DNA from: Pacificitalea sp040119125
GTDB taxonomy: Bacteria > Pseudomonadota > Alphaproteobacteria > Rhodobacterales > Rhodobacteraceae
Assembly (NCBI GenBank): GCA_040119125.1
Contig: JBEDTR010000011.1
Span: forward strand, 1 to 64,000
Length of the DNA stretch: 64,000 nt
Reading direction: 5' to 3'
The translations under genes were made by a program, and so were the position numbers. How positions within the stretch are numbered: the stretch's first letter is position 1; every line of letters starts with the position of its first letter. Below, piece by piece: positions 17,477-25,838 of this stretch. Below the pieces are notes generated by a model. The model ran no database searches, was not told where the DNA came from, and was given only the letters and a program-made list of their open reading frames with translations.

Positions 17477-18130
17477 TCACCCTTGGCCCGCCAGCATACC
17501 CGCAGTGACGAAATCAATGGTGTCTTTTAGAAGGGCTGCCCGAGCAGACGAGTCAATCGTGGGATCGGCCAGCTGCTGCAGGCGATTGGTGTCTGAGAAT
17601 GCGTACAAATACGAACCGACCATCAGCGAGATTTTATGGTAAATGGCTGCGGGCGGAACATTCGGCAAAGCAAGTTCGAACGCTCGAGCATAGGCTAGCG
17701 TGGATTCTTGGTAGACCTCCCGCCGCAACTCGTAGGAAATCTCTTCCGGCTCCATGTGCAACCTGGCATGAAGTCGAAGAAATGCCCGTCCCTGCTTTGT
17801 GTCGCGCAAACGCTCTGATGGCTCCAGGAAGGCTCTTACCAAATCTTCGACCGTCGGATTGCCGCTTTCCTTGAGCAGGTCCAGTCGCCTCATTCGTTCT
17901 TCGGCAATCTTGAGGCCACGGCGCAGGAAAACGGCCCGGAAAAGATTACCCTTGTTCGAATAGTAGTAGTTGATCAGTGCAGGGTTCGCCTGAACCGACT
18001 CCGCGACTTGGCGCAGAGACGTCCCGGCAAAGCCGAGATCGGCGAACATGGTTTCAGAGACGTCTAGGATCTCGTCGGGCAGTGTCGAGGGCCCTTCGGG
18101 ACGCCCCGGCCCCTTTCGTTTGCGTGTCAT
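17477..18130 (-). CDS. TetR/AcrR family transcriptional regulator
   Basis: A 217-residue TetR-family repressor. After a basic N-terminal tail (MTRKRKGPGRPEG) comes the helix-turn-helix (GFAGTSLRQVAESVQANPAL) and the family signature INYYYSNKGNLFRAVF. The rest is an all-helical ligand domain. The ATG at 18130 matches related regulators; an in-frame ATG at 18169 is possible, and neither has a strong ribosome binding site. It is divergent from the NicC-like gene across 310 bases containing the palindrome at 18289-18312, which recurs before two other transcripts of the cluster. It is therefore the best candidate for the pathway repressor. P. putida also uses a TetR protein, NicS, in nicotinate control. 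Confidence 0.9.
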   Translation of the reverse strand: MTRKRKGPGRPEGPSTLPDEILDVSETMFADLGFAGTSLRQVAESVQANPALINYYYSNKGNLFRAVFLRRGLKIAEERMRRLDLLKESGNPTVEDLVRAFLEPSERLRDTKQGRAFLRLHARLHMEPEEISYELRREVYQESTLAYARAFELALPNVPPAAIYHKISLMVGSYLYAFSDTNRLQQLADPTIDSSARAALLKDTIDFVTAGMLAGQG

Positions 18131-18288
18131 ATATTGAGTCTGCCCCTGACCGGGTCGGGCATCAACCACGAACCGATGTTAACCTATCGAATCTCGTGTC
18201 GTGCCGGACACTCTGGCGTCAGCCACTATCATTGATGAGGAATGCACCCAAGAGATCTACACAGCATCGGCATACTCTGCAACCTAAA

Positions 18289-18312
18289 AATAAATTAGAC
18301 ATATAATTAAAT
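18289..18312. promoter_or_regulatory. Cluster palindrome, site 1 (TetR/NicC-like intergenic)
   Basis: The left arm is AATAAATTA and the right arm TAATTAAAT, separated by six bases; seven of nine positions are complementary. TATAAT at 18302-18307 overlaps it. The geometry is identical to sites 2 and 3. Confidence 0.6.
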
Positions 18313-18440
18313 AATTGCTACCGATTAGAAGAGCGGTGTCGCGCTCGGTACGCTGCGGAAAATTAGGGCGCGGCGTACCGGCGCCAGGGCGATCCGGTAG
18401 GCCCGAATACGCACTAACAGAAAAGCGGAAGGACGTAGAG

Positions 18441-19664
18441 ATGAAGGTCGCAATAATTGGTGGCGGAATTGGCGGCGCGGCACTTACGCTGGGCCTTTTG
18501 AACAAAGGCTTCGATGTCACCGTCTACGAGCAGGCGTCAGCTTTTGGCGAAGTTGGGGCAGGGATTCAGATGACCCCCAATGCCGTGAAGGCGATCAAGG
18601 GCATGGGGCTTTACGACAAATTCCTGACCAAAGCGTTCTATCCGAAGGCCGTTGTAGGACGGAACTGGCAAACCGCGCGAGAAAACTTCCGCATATCGCT
18701 GGGGGACGAGTTCCGGTCGCACTATGATGCTCCGTTCATTCACGTCCATCGCGCCGATCTGCTTGAATTGTTTACCGACAACATCCCTCCTGAGCGGTGC
18801 CGTTTTGGATATAATTGCACCGGTGTCGAGAACCGCCCAACCGGCGCGATCGCGCATTTTGACAATGGCGAGAGTATCGAGGCGGATCTGATCGTTGGCG
18901 CCGACGGTGTGCGTTCAATCGTGCGTGGGTCATTGTTCGCAGAGACCGAGGTTCGATGGACCGGACACATGTGTTACCGCGCCCTGGTGCCCACCGGCGG
19001 TGTGGTGGATTACGTCAATCCCGACAGCACCTTTTGGATGGGGCCGAACGGCCATGTGGTGACCTATTACGTCAAATGCGGCGAGATGGTAAATATTGTC
19101 GCGGTGCGCGAGGCGGAGAATTGGATCGGCGAAAGTTGGAGCACGCTTAGCTCGAAAGAGGCGCTTCTAGCAGATTTTGAAGGTTGGAACGACAGCTTGC
19201 AGACCTTGTTTTCGCAGGTCGGAGATGTCTATCGCTGGGGGCTGTTCGATCGCGACCCCATGAAAGAGTGGGTGAAGGGGAACATCGCCCTTCTGGGAGA
19301 TGCGTGCCACCCGATGCTGCCGTTTCTGTCTCAAGGCGCGGCGATGGCGATCGAGGATGCACTGGTTCTGTCGGACGCGCTGGCCGCAACGCCCTCGGAT
19401 CTGGCGCTCGCGCTCAGCCGCTACCAAGACGAGCGTTTGCCGCGTTGCTCCCGGGTTCAGTTAGAAGCGCGAGAACGTGGCCGCACCTATCACTTGCCGA
19501 CAGAAGAAGAGATGGCGGCCCGGGACGCGGAATACGCACGCCGGGCCAAGGAAGATCCGCGCACGACAGGCATCAACACCGACTGGGTCTATGACTACGA
19601 TCCGCGCGCGTTGGGTTGGGCCTTGGCGCGGTCTGACGCTACAGCAGCCGACGCGTCAGTCTGA
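18441..19664 (+). CDS. NicC-like FAD-dependent aromatic monooxygenase
   Basis: A 407-residue class A flavoprotein monooxygenase. FAD-binding GGGIGG is at residues 7-12. The conserved DG motif is in VGADGVRS, the second FAD motif GDACHPM is about two thirds along, and the C-terminus has a TDWVYDYDPR stretch resembling NicC. In context it most likely hydroxylates and decarboxylates a hydroxypyridine carboxylate to 2,5-dihydroxypyridine (6-hydroxynicotinate as NicC, or 5-hydroxypicolinate as PicC). NicC is reported to use His47 in a GIHIGPN stretch; here it is GIQMTPN with Gln43, as in salicylate or 3-hydroxybenzoate hydroxylases. The exact substrate is therefore uncertain. The ATG at 18441 follows GGAAGGACG and starts immediately before the FAD motif. 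Confidence 0.82.
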   Translation: MKVAIIGGGIGGAALTLGLLNKGFDVTVYEQASAFGEVGAGIQMTPNAVKAIKGMGLYDKFLTKAFYPKAVVGRNWQTARENFRISLGDEFRSHYDAPFIHVHRADLLELFTDNIPPERCRFGYNCTGVENRPTGAIAHFDNGESIEADLIVGADGVRSIVRGSLFAETEVRWTGHMCYRALVPTGGVVDYVNPDSTFWMGPNGHVVTYYVKCGEMVNIVAVREAENWIGESWSTLSSKEALLADFEGWNDSLQTLFSQVGDVYRWGLFDRDPMKEWVKGNIALLGDACHPMLPFLSQGAAMAIEDALVLSDALAATPSDLALALSRYQDERLPRCSRVQLEARERGRTYHLPTEEEMAARDAEYARRAKEDPRTTGINTDWVYDYDPRALGWALARSDATAADASV

Positions 19665-19689
19665 CGCCGATCTAATGCAAGAGCGAAGG

Positions 19690-20220
19690 TAGAAGAGCGG
19701 CGTAAACTAAAGCTTGGGATCTAACCGACTGCGGTCGGGGCAGACGCGGCTCGTTTGCGCCTTCGCTACGCCGTAGTCGGTCGGGGCGCGACTATCGATG
19801 AGGCTGGGAGGCTTGCATAAAAGGCAGAGCAGGGACAATTCACCTGCTCTGCCAGGCGGACAGCATGGCTATGCCCCGCATAACAGGAAACTTGTCGAGC
19901 TTTGGGACCCAGAATGGCACCCAGTTCGAACCCATCACGCTGCTGTCCGCTCTGGCCATAGCCACCATCCATCTCAATTTTGAATGCTATGAGCGGGCGC
20001 AGAATTTACCGTCAGGCAGCATCGTGGCATCCTTGATGCGCCTAGGGTGTGGACGCTGGAGTATGGGGGAGATTGCTTACAGATTCGTGGGCCCTTTATC
20101 GTGCCGCCATCGCCCCAGTGACATACGGTGATCGTTCAGGCGGGAGCCTGCAGCGACGCGGTCTGTTCCGAGCCGCAGACGAAACGAAAACCCTGCGCGG
20201 GAACATTGGCCTGCGCAAAA
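19690..20220 (+). pseudogene. Degraded NtaA-type FMN-dependent monooxygenase
   Basis: Three collinear fragments match the intact monooxygenase at 25839-27188. AACTAAAGCTTGGG near 19705 is a 14-base identity to its codons for LKLG and is followed by an in-frame TAA. A middle part (19820-20050) reads IHLLCQADS, then FEPITLLSALA, against IHFMFLADG and FEPLTLLGALS in the intact protein. A C-terminal part (20148-20216) reads LQRRGLFR, then KTLRGNIGL, against LQRRGLFR and KTLRENLGL. The region encoding roughly residues 150-410 is missing. It is a second, decayed member of the same family, downstream of the NicC-like gene. Confidence 0.72.
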
Positions 20221-20226
20221 CCCGGA

Positions 20227-21609
20227 TCAGATGTGTCGGCGAGGGATTGAGGCGGCTACGACGGCTGCCAGTAGGGCGAACACCCCACCGCCTGCGAAAA
20301 TCGTAGCAAAGACCGCGTCGGGTGCTGCCGTGTTTTCGACAAGCTGCACCCCGACTGTCACACCGGCCAGTGCTGTTCCCGCAACTGCGCCAAAAGATCG
20401 TGCAAGGGACACGGTCGAGGTCGCAATCCCCAGCCGCGGAACCCCGGCTTCGGACTGGATGGTGATCTGCACGACCCCCATGATCGTGCCAAGACTGACC
20501 GAAATCAGCATGAAAACCAGCGACACACCGAGGTCCGGTAGAACGCTCAGATAGCGTGCCAATATCAGCAACAGGACGCTGGCGGAAATCAATCCCACTG
20601 TCGGATAGAGGGTGGTGCGCCCGCTGCGGCTCATCAGGCGGCCGGTGACGAAGGCGCCGGTGCCGATGCCCACGGTGATTGGCAGCATCAGTAGCCCGAT
20701 TTCATCCGCAGAACGGCCTCGGACCAAGGCGAAATAGATCGGAATGAATGTCAGTAGGGCGACATAAAGCGCGCCATGGCACATAGCTAGAAGTGCAGAC
20801 AGCGAAATGCTGCGGTTGGCCAGTAGGTCGCCGGGAAACAGCGGATGGGTGGCGCGACGTTCGCGCCAGACCAGCATACCAAGCGTCAACGCCGCGCCCG
20901 ACAGCAAAATAGGGGTCGAGCCCTCTGCCCTGAGGCTTTCGAACCCGGCGATGATCAGGATAGTCAGCGCCGCGAACAGCACCAGACCCGGCCAGTCAAA
21001 AACCAGCGGATGTCGTGGCGTCCGGCGCGGCGGCAGCCGCTGGACAAGCAGTAGGGCAATCAGCGTCAGCGGCAGGTTAAGGGCAAAGATCCAACGCCAG
21101 CCCAAATGCCCGGTCACAAACCCACCGACCACAGGCCCGAAGGTCGACGCTACGATGGCAATCGCGGCCAGATACCCTTGATAGCGCGCGCGACGCCGTA
21201 ATCCGACATATTGCCCTAGTAGTGCCTGCGCGAGTCCGATCAGCCCGCCGCCGCCTAACCCCTGCAAAGCGCGCGCGGCGATCAAAGCTGGCAGATTCGA
21301 GGCGATCATGCATAAAAAGCTGCCTAGCATCGTCACTACAATGGCGACGGACATCAGCTTGCGACGTCCCAATGCATCGCCCAGACGCCCATAGACTGGC
21401 GCCGAGATGGCAACGGCGGCGAGGTAGGCGGTGACCATCAGCCCGATGACTTCGATACCGCCCAGATCCTGAGCGATGTCAGGCAACGCCGTGGCGACAA
21501 TGGTTTGGTCGATCATGCCGATGAAGAGCGGCGGGACCACGGCGGCAAAAAGGATTGCGGTGCTTGGCGATGCCGGCGCGTCCTGCGCGCCGGCATCGGC
21601 TGTACTCAA
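20227..21609 (-). CDS. DHA2-type MFS transporter
   Basis: A 460-residue major facilitator with about 14 predicted helices, of the EmrB/QacA (DHA2) drug:proton antiporter type. Motif A-like GRLGDALGRRKLM is after the second helix, and the motif C-like proline/glycine stretch STFGPVVGGFVTGHLGWRWIF is around residues 155-175. IDQTIVATALPDI near the start is typical of DHA2. It is the last gene of a minus-strand operon with the peptide-type ABC importer (four-base overlap with the ATPase gene). It may export a toxic intermediate or the pathway substrate; this is inferred from location only. Confidence 0.9.
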   Translation of the reverse strand: MSTADAGAQDAPASPSTAILFAAVVPPLFIGMIDQTIVATALPDIAQDLGGIEVIGLMVTAYLAAVAISAPVYGRLGDALGRRKLMSVAIVVTMLGSFLCMIASNLPALIAARALQGLGGGGLIGLAQALLGQYVGLRRRARYQGYLAAIAIVASTFGPVVGGFVTGHLGWRWIFALNLPLTLIALLLVQRLPPRRTPRHPLVFDWPGLVLFAALTILIIAGFESLRAEGSTPILLSGAALTLGMLVWRERRATHPLFPGDLLANRSISLSALLAMCHGALYVALLTFIPIYFALVRGRSADEIGLLMLPITVGIGTGAFVTGRLMSRSGRTTLYPTVGLISASVLLLILARYLSVLPDLGVSLVFMLISVSLGTIMGVVQITIQSEAGVPRLGIATSTVSLARSFGAVAGTALAGVTVGVQLVENTAAPDAVFATIFAGGGVFALLAAVVAASIPRRHI

Positions 21610-22607
21610 TGCGCGAGCTCCGGCAGCGCCGGATCAAGCGTATCCGCATAGTGGCAGGCGACAAGCTGCGGCGATCCGTGCTTCTTCAATACGGGTTCAG
21701 CACTTGAACAGTCCGGTCGGGCAAAGCTGCAGCGTGTATGAAATCGGCAGCCCTTTGGCGGTTTGCTGGGCGATGGCAGGTCGCCCTCCAGCAGTAATCG
21801 CCCCTTCAGATGCGCGCGTTTTGGATCAGGCAGCGGCGACGCCGCCAGCAAGGCCTGAGTGTAGGGATGCGAGGGGCGGGTAAAAATGTCCTCGACCGTG
21901 CCGATCTCGACGATACGGCCCAGATACATGACTGCCACACGCTGCGCCATCGAGCGCACGACGCCTAGATCGTGGCTGATAAACAGATAGGATACCTTGG
22001 TTTCCTGCTGAAGTCGGCGCATCAGCTTAAGAATTTGTGCCCGTACCGACACGTCCAGCGCCGAAACGCATTCGTCGGCCACGATCAGTTCCGGCCCCAG
22101 CGCAAAGGCGCGCGCGATGGCGATACGCTGCTTCTGACCACCCGAGAATTCATGCGGCATTCGGTCCAGAAAGCGCTCTGGTGGGGTCATACCGACCATC
22201 CGCAGCAAGTCTATAACCCGTGATTCGCAATCCTTCTCGCCGGCGACAAGAAACGGCTGGCTCAGTATCGAGCGAACGGTTTTGCGCGGGTTCAATGACC
22301 CGAATGGGTCCTGAAAGATCATCTGCAACCGCTTGTGCAGCTCGCGTCTTTCCGGCTCCGAGTGGTTCGCAAGGTTCTTTCCGGCGTAGGTGATCCGGCC
22401 CTCGGTGATGCCCGTCAGCGATAGGATCATCCGGCCAATCGTGGATTTCCCGCAGCCGGACTCGCCCACCAGCGCCAGCGTCTCTCCGGGAGCGATGTCG
22501 AAGGACACTTCCTTGACGGCTTGTACCGGCGGGCGGCGCGAAACAAGTCCGCCACCCGGATAGGTCTTCGAAACTTCATCGAGGGTCAGAAGGGGCGCTT
22601 GGCTCAT
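21606..22607 (-). CDS. Peptide-type ABC transporter ATPase (OppF/DppF-like)
   Basis: A 333-residue ATPase of the oligopeptide/dipeptide importer family. Walker A is GESGCGKST, the signature is FSGGQKQR, Walker B is LIVADECVSALD, and the H loop is ISHDLG. The C-terminal oligo_HPY region contains PYTQALLAASPLPDPKR and a GCRFHTRCSFARPDC cysteine motif. The ATG at 22607 is used because it overlaps the upstream stop (ATGA) and follows GAGGATT; a longer frame exists upstream. Operon order is permease, permease, OppD-like, OppF-like, then the MFS gene. Confidence 0.93.
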   Translation of the reverse strand: MSQAPLLTLDEVSKTYPGGGLVSRRPPVQAVKEVSFDIAPGETLALVGESGCGKSTIGRMILSLTGITEGRITYAGKNLANHSEPERRELHKRLQMIFQDPFGSLNPRKTVRSILSQPFLVAGEKDCESRVIDLLRMVGMTPPERFLDRMPHEFSGGQKQRIAIARAFALGPELIVADECVSALDVSVRAQILKLMRRLQQETKVSYLFISHDLGVVRSMAQRVAVMYLGRIVEIGTVEDIFTRPSHPYTQALLAASPLPDPKRAHLKGRLLLEGDLPSPSKPPKGCRFHTRCSFARPDCSSAEPVLKKHGSPQLVACHYADTLDPALPELAH

Positions 22608-23593
22608 TGGGGAATCCTCCAGCAGGCGGCAAAGGCGCAGGGGCCGGTTGCGATCGGTATCGGAAGTTGGTCGCGGCAAATGTCCATCGCCACTTCACAA
22701 CGGTCGCGAAACGCGCAGCCCGAAGGTGGCGCAGTCAAATTGGGAACGGTGCCGTCAAGCACGTATAGCTCTTCGACGGGCTGATCGACGCGCAGGATCG
22801 AAGCCAGCAAACCCTGCGTATAGGGATGCTGGGGATTCTCGAACAACGTCTGCATGGGCGCTTCTTCGATCACCCGACCGGCATACATGACGTAGACCCG
22901 GTCGCAGGTTTCGGCCACCACACCAAGATCATGTGTGATTAAAACGAGAGAGGAGCCAATGTCGTGGATGATCTCTTTCAGGAGCTCCAGCACCTGCGCC
23001 TGAACCGTTACGTCCAGCGCGGTGGTTGGTTCATCCGCGATGATTAGCTCAGGTTCGCAGGAAATCGCGGTGGCGATCAGGACACGCTGGCGCATACCAC
23101 CCGAAAGTTGGTGAGGATAAGCAGCTGCCACCCTCTCGGGGTCGGGAATCTTAACCTTTCTAAGCAGATCGAGAATCCGCGCCTCACGTTGTTTTCGGTT
23201 TTGTCCGGTGTGCTGACGCAGCATTTCATCAATCTGCGTCCCGATTGTCAGGACCGGGTTCAGATAGGTCATCGGGTCCTGAAAAATCATCGCGATCCGA
23301 CGGCCCCGCACCTTCTGGAAGGCGCTCTGGCTCATACTGCGCAAATCCGCGCTATCAAGCAGTATGCGCCCCTCGGTGACCTCACCCGGAGGAGAGGGGA
23401 CCAACCCCATAATTGACAATGCGGTCATGGACTTGCCACAGCCGGATTCTCCGACGATCCCGACAATCTCGCCCCGGCCCACAGAGATTGACACATCCGT
23501 CACCGCGCGCACGACACCTTCTGTGGTGCGCAGAATGGTATGCAGGCCCTCGACTTCGAGGATTGGTCCATTTTGGCTGACATCCTTGGGCAT
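22604..23593 (-). CDS. Peptide-type ABC transporter ATPase (OppD/DppD-like)
   Basis: A 329-residue ATPase pairing with the OppF-like subunit. Walker A is GESGCGKSM, the signature LSGGMRQR, Walker B LIIADEPTTALD and the H loop ITHDLG. The C-terminal oligo_HPY part (PYTQGLLASI, then GCAFRDRCEVAMDIC) supplies the cysteines seen in Opp/Dpp ATPases that can hold an iron-sulfur centre. It overlaps the downstream ATPase by four bases and touches the permease stop at 23593. The importer energises uptake of the substrate bound by the protein at 27296-28939. Confidence 0.93.
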   Translation of the reverse strand: MPKDVSQNGPILEVEGLHTILRTTEGVVRAVTDVSISVGRGEIVGIVGESGCGKSMTALSIMGLVPSPPGEVTEGRILLDSADLRSMSQSAFQKVRGRRIAMIFQDPMTYLNPVLTIGTQIDEMLRQHTGQNRKQREARILDLLRKVKIPDPERVAAAYPHQLSGGMRQRVLIATAISCEPELIIADEPTTALDVTVQAQVLELLKEIIHDIGSSLVLITHDLGVVAETCDRVYVMYAGRVIEEAPMQTLFENPQHPYTQGLLASILRVDQPVEELYVLDGTVPNLTAPPSGCAFRDRCEVAMDICRDQLPIPIATGPCAFAACWRIPQ

Positions 23594-24462
23594 CAGTGGG
23601 CTCCTTTCAGACGAGGATTGAGAACATCAGTCAGGTGATCGCCGAACACATTCAGGGCCGCGACGGTGATCACAATGCCAAGTCCGGGAAAGACAGCCAT
23701 CCACCAGGCGCGAGTGAGGAACTGTTGCGCTTCGTTCAGCATCAGGCCCCAGCTGGGGTTGGACGGATCACCGAGACCCAGAAAGCTCAGCCCCGCCTCA
23801 AGCAAAATTGCCGAGGACACTTGCATAGTCATGGCGACGATCAGCGGCGGCATTGCGTTCGGCAGGATCTCGGAAAAGATGATTTTGCGTTTGCTTTGGC
23901 CAATCGTTTGCGCGGCCATCACATATTCCCGTTCGCGCAGCGAGAGGAACTCGCCCCGGGTTATCCGAGCCACCTCGGGCCATCCTAACAAGCCGATGGT
24001 GAGGATGATGAACATGATGTTGGAGCCAAAGATCGCGATCACCAGCAGCGCGAGAAAGAAGCGCGGAATCACCTGGAACAGCTCCGAGACGCGCATCAAA
24101 GCAATGTCGACGATGCCACGCGAATACCCCGCGATTGCGCCGATGGAGATGCCGATGATGCTGGCGGTCAGTGCCGCAAGAATGCCAACAGACAGCGAAC
24201 TGCGCGCGCCATAGGCAAAGCGTGTGAACACGTCCCTTCCAAGGTCGTCGGTGCCCATGGGATGGGCCAGCGATGGCGGGCCGAATGACAGATCTCCCAT
24301 CGCGTTTGGTGTTCCCAAGGCAAGCGGCAACAGAAAGGCGAACAGCAGCATGCCGATTAGCACCGCGATAGCGATCGTCGAGGACGTGTTAAGGTGAAGT
24401 TTCGCGACGCTGGCGCGGAAAGTGGGGCGGACGGGTTTCGGGGCCGAATAGGTCATGCTCAT
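23593..24462 (-). CDS. Peptide-type ABC transporter permease (DppC-like)
   Basis: A 289-residue inner-membrane permease. The N-terminal OppC-type segment with one helix (about 28-50) is followed by GTDDLGRDVFTRFAYGARSS, a classic DppC sequence, then five helices. The EAA-type ATPase contact loop is around LPNAMPPLIVAMTMQV. The start at 24462 overlaps the preceding DppB-like gene by four bases; Met3 is a close alternative. Confidence 0.93.
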   Translation of the reverse strand: MSMTYSAPKPVRPTFRASVAKLHLNTSSTIAIAVLIGMLLFAFLLPLALGTPNAMGDLSFGPPSLAHPMGTDDLGRDVFTRFAYGARSSLSVGILAALTASIIGISIGAIAGYSRGIVDIALMRVSELFQVIPRFFLALLVIAIFGSNIMFIILTIGLLGWPEVARITRGEFLSLREREYVMAAQTIGQSKRKIIFSEILPNAMPPLIVAMTMQVSSAILLEAGLSFLGLGDPSNPSWGLMLNEAQQFLTRAWWMAVFPGLGIVITVAALNVFGDHLTDVLNPRLKGAH

Positions 24463-25499
24463 TGTTGCCTCACACGCGGGTCGAAGAGAGAATAGACGAT
24501 GTCGATGACGAGGTTCGTCAGAATGATGCCGATCGACACGAACACGAAGATCCCCATCAGTAGCGGGTAGTCCCGGGCGTACATCGCATCATACATCAGG
24601 CGCCCGATTCCGGGCCATCCAAAGACGATTTCGGTCAACACTGAGCCAGCGAGAATGTCTGTCAGATTAAGGCCGAAAACGGTAATTACTGGCAAGATGC
24701 CGTTACGATAGGCATGGAATAGGACGCGGCGCTCGCTGAGGCCCTTGGCCCGCGCGGCAGTGATGTAATCCTGCGAGAGCGCGTCTCTCATCGCGGCCCG
24801 TGCATAACGGAAATTGATGGCAAGGTAGCGCATGCCCAGCACAAAGGCGGGCAGGACAAGATGATGCAAAAGATCAACGAAATAGTCCCAGCCTTCATAC
24901 ATGTGGCGGCTGCTGACCATGCCATTGCTGGGGAACCAACGCAGTTCCAACGCAAAGATCAGAAGGATGATCTGCGCCAACCAGAATGCCGGTATCGAGT
25001 AGCCGAGAACCGCAAGGAATGACCCTGCCTGGTCTCCTGCCGATTTCGGTTTGCGTGCCACATAGACAGCCAGTGCGACGCCGACGATCGTGAACACAAT
25101 GAGCGATGTCAGCATCAGCGTCAGCGTTGCCGGGATGCGGTCAACGATCAGGTCGACGACATCGCGCTGCAACACATAAGAATACCCCAGGTCGCCCTGA
25201 AGGATGCCAAAAAGGTAGTCGATATATTGTTTCCACAGCGGCTGATCGAGACCCATTTTGGCGTAGAGCGCCGCCAGTTGTTCCGGCGTGGGCTCGGTCT
25301 CGCCAACCAGGATGCTGACAGGGTCGCCCGGCGCAAGGTGGATGAGGATAAAATTGACGGTAATGACCCCGAGAATCATCGGAATCGCACTAATGAGTTT
25401 AAGCGCGATATAGCGCATGGAGGCGAAGGCTTCACTGCGTGACCGGGTCGGTTTGTCCGTCCATTTGTCAGGCGTTGTTGCGGTTACATCGGTTGGCAA
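24459..25499 (-). CDS. Peptide-type ABC transporter permease (DppB-like)
   Basis: A DppB/OppB permease of up to 346 residues. The first helix (ISAIPMILGVITVNFILIHL) is followed by the family stretch APGDPVSILVGETEPTPEQL. Later come the ATPase contact region ARAKGLSERRVLFHAYRNG and FGWPGIGRLMYDAMYARDYP. The start drawn is a TTG with GGGAG seven bases upstream, giving a 27-residue hydrophilic tail; the ATG at 25418 (MRYIALKL) is an alternative. It is the first gene of the minus-strand transport operon, divergent from the FMN-dependent monooxygenase. Confidence 0.92.
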   Translation of the reverse strand: MPTDVTATTPDKWTDKPTRSRSEAFASMRYIALKLISAIPMILGVITVNFILIHLAPGDPVSILVGETEPTPEQLAALYAKMGLDQPLWKQYIDYLFGILQGDLGYSYVLQRDVVDLIVDRIPATLTLMLTSLIVFTIVGVALAVYVARKPKSAGDQAGSFLAVLGYSIPAFWLAQIILLIFALELRWFPSNGMVSSRHMYEGWDYFVDLLHHLVLPAFVLGMRYLAINFRYARAAMRDALSQDYITAARAKGLSERRVLFHAYRNGILPVITVFGLNLTDILAGSVLTEIVFGWPGIGRLMYDAMYARDYPLLMGIFVFVSIGIILTNLVIDIVYSLFDPRVRQQ

Positions 25500-25676
25500 G
25501 TTCAGTCTCCCTGTGAACTTCTGTCTAGTCTCGCTCCTGGTGTCCGAGCGGTTGTCCCTATCGAGCCATCTCGAAGACCGCCCGGCGCGGCAATGACCTG
25601 CTCTTAAATGCGGGTCGCGAATTCACGACCCGCGTGAAAAATCAGCTCTACCATGCAAAAAGACTATACCATTAGC

Positions 25677-25700
25677 AATTAATTAATTGTAGAATTAAAT
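25677..25700. promoter_or_regulatory. Cluster palindrome, site 2 (transport/monooxygenase divergent region)
   Basis: The left arm is AATTAATTA and the right arm GAATTAAAT, separated by six bases; seven of nine positions are complementary, and each arm differs from the site 3 arm at one position. It includes the 14-base perfect palindrome at 25676-25689. It sits in the 339-base divergent gap, with a TATAGT box for the minus strand just beyond. No gene was seen in the rest of 25500-25838. Confidence 0.6.
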
Positions 25701-25838
25701 TACACCAAGCTGATTGACCAGCGCGATTCGCGCTTTCTAGGGTCAACCATCAAGGCCGCTTTAAGCCTGTGGGCAGCGACATTGGGGCCGCGTATCGGCG
25801 ACTTTCGCCGACGGACGAAAGAGGACAAGGACAACGGC

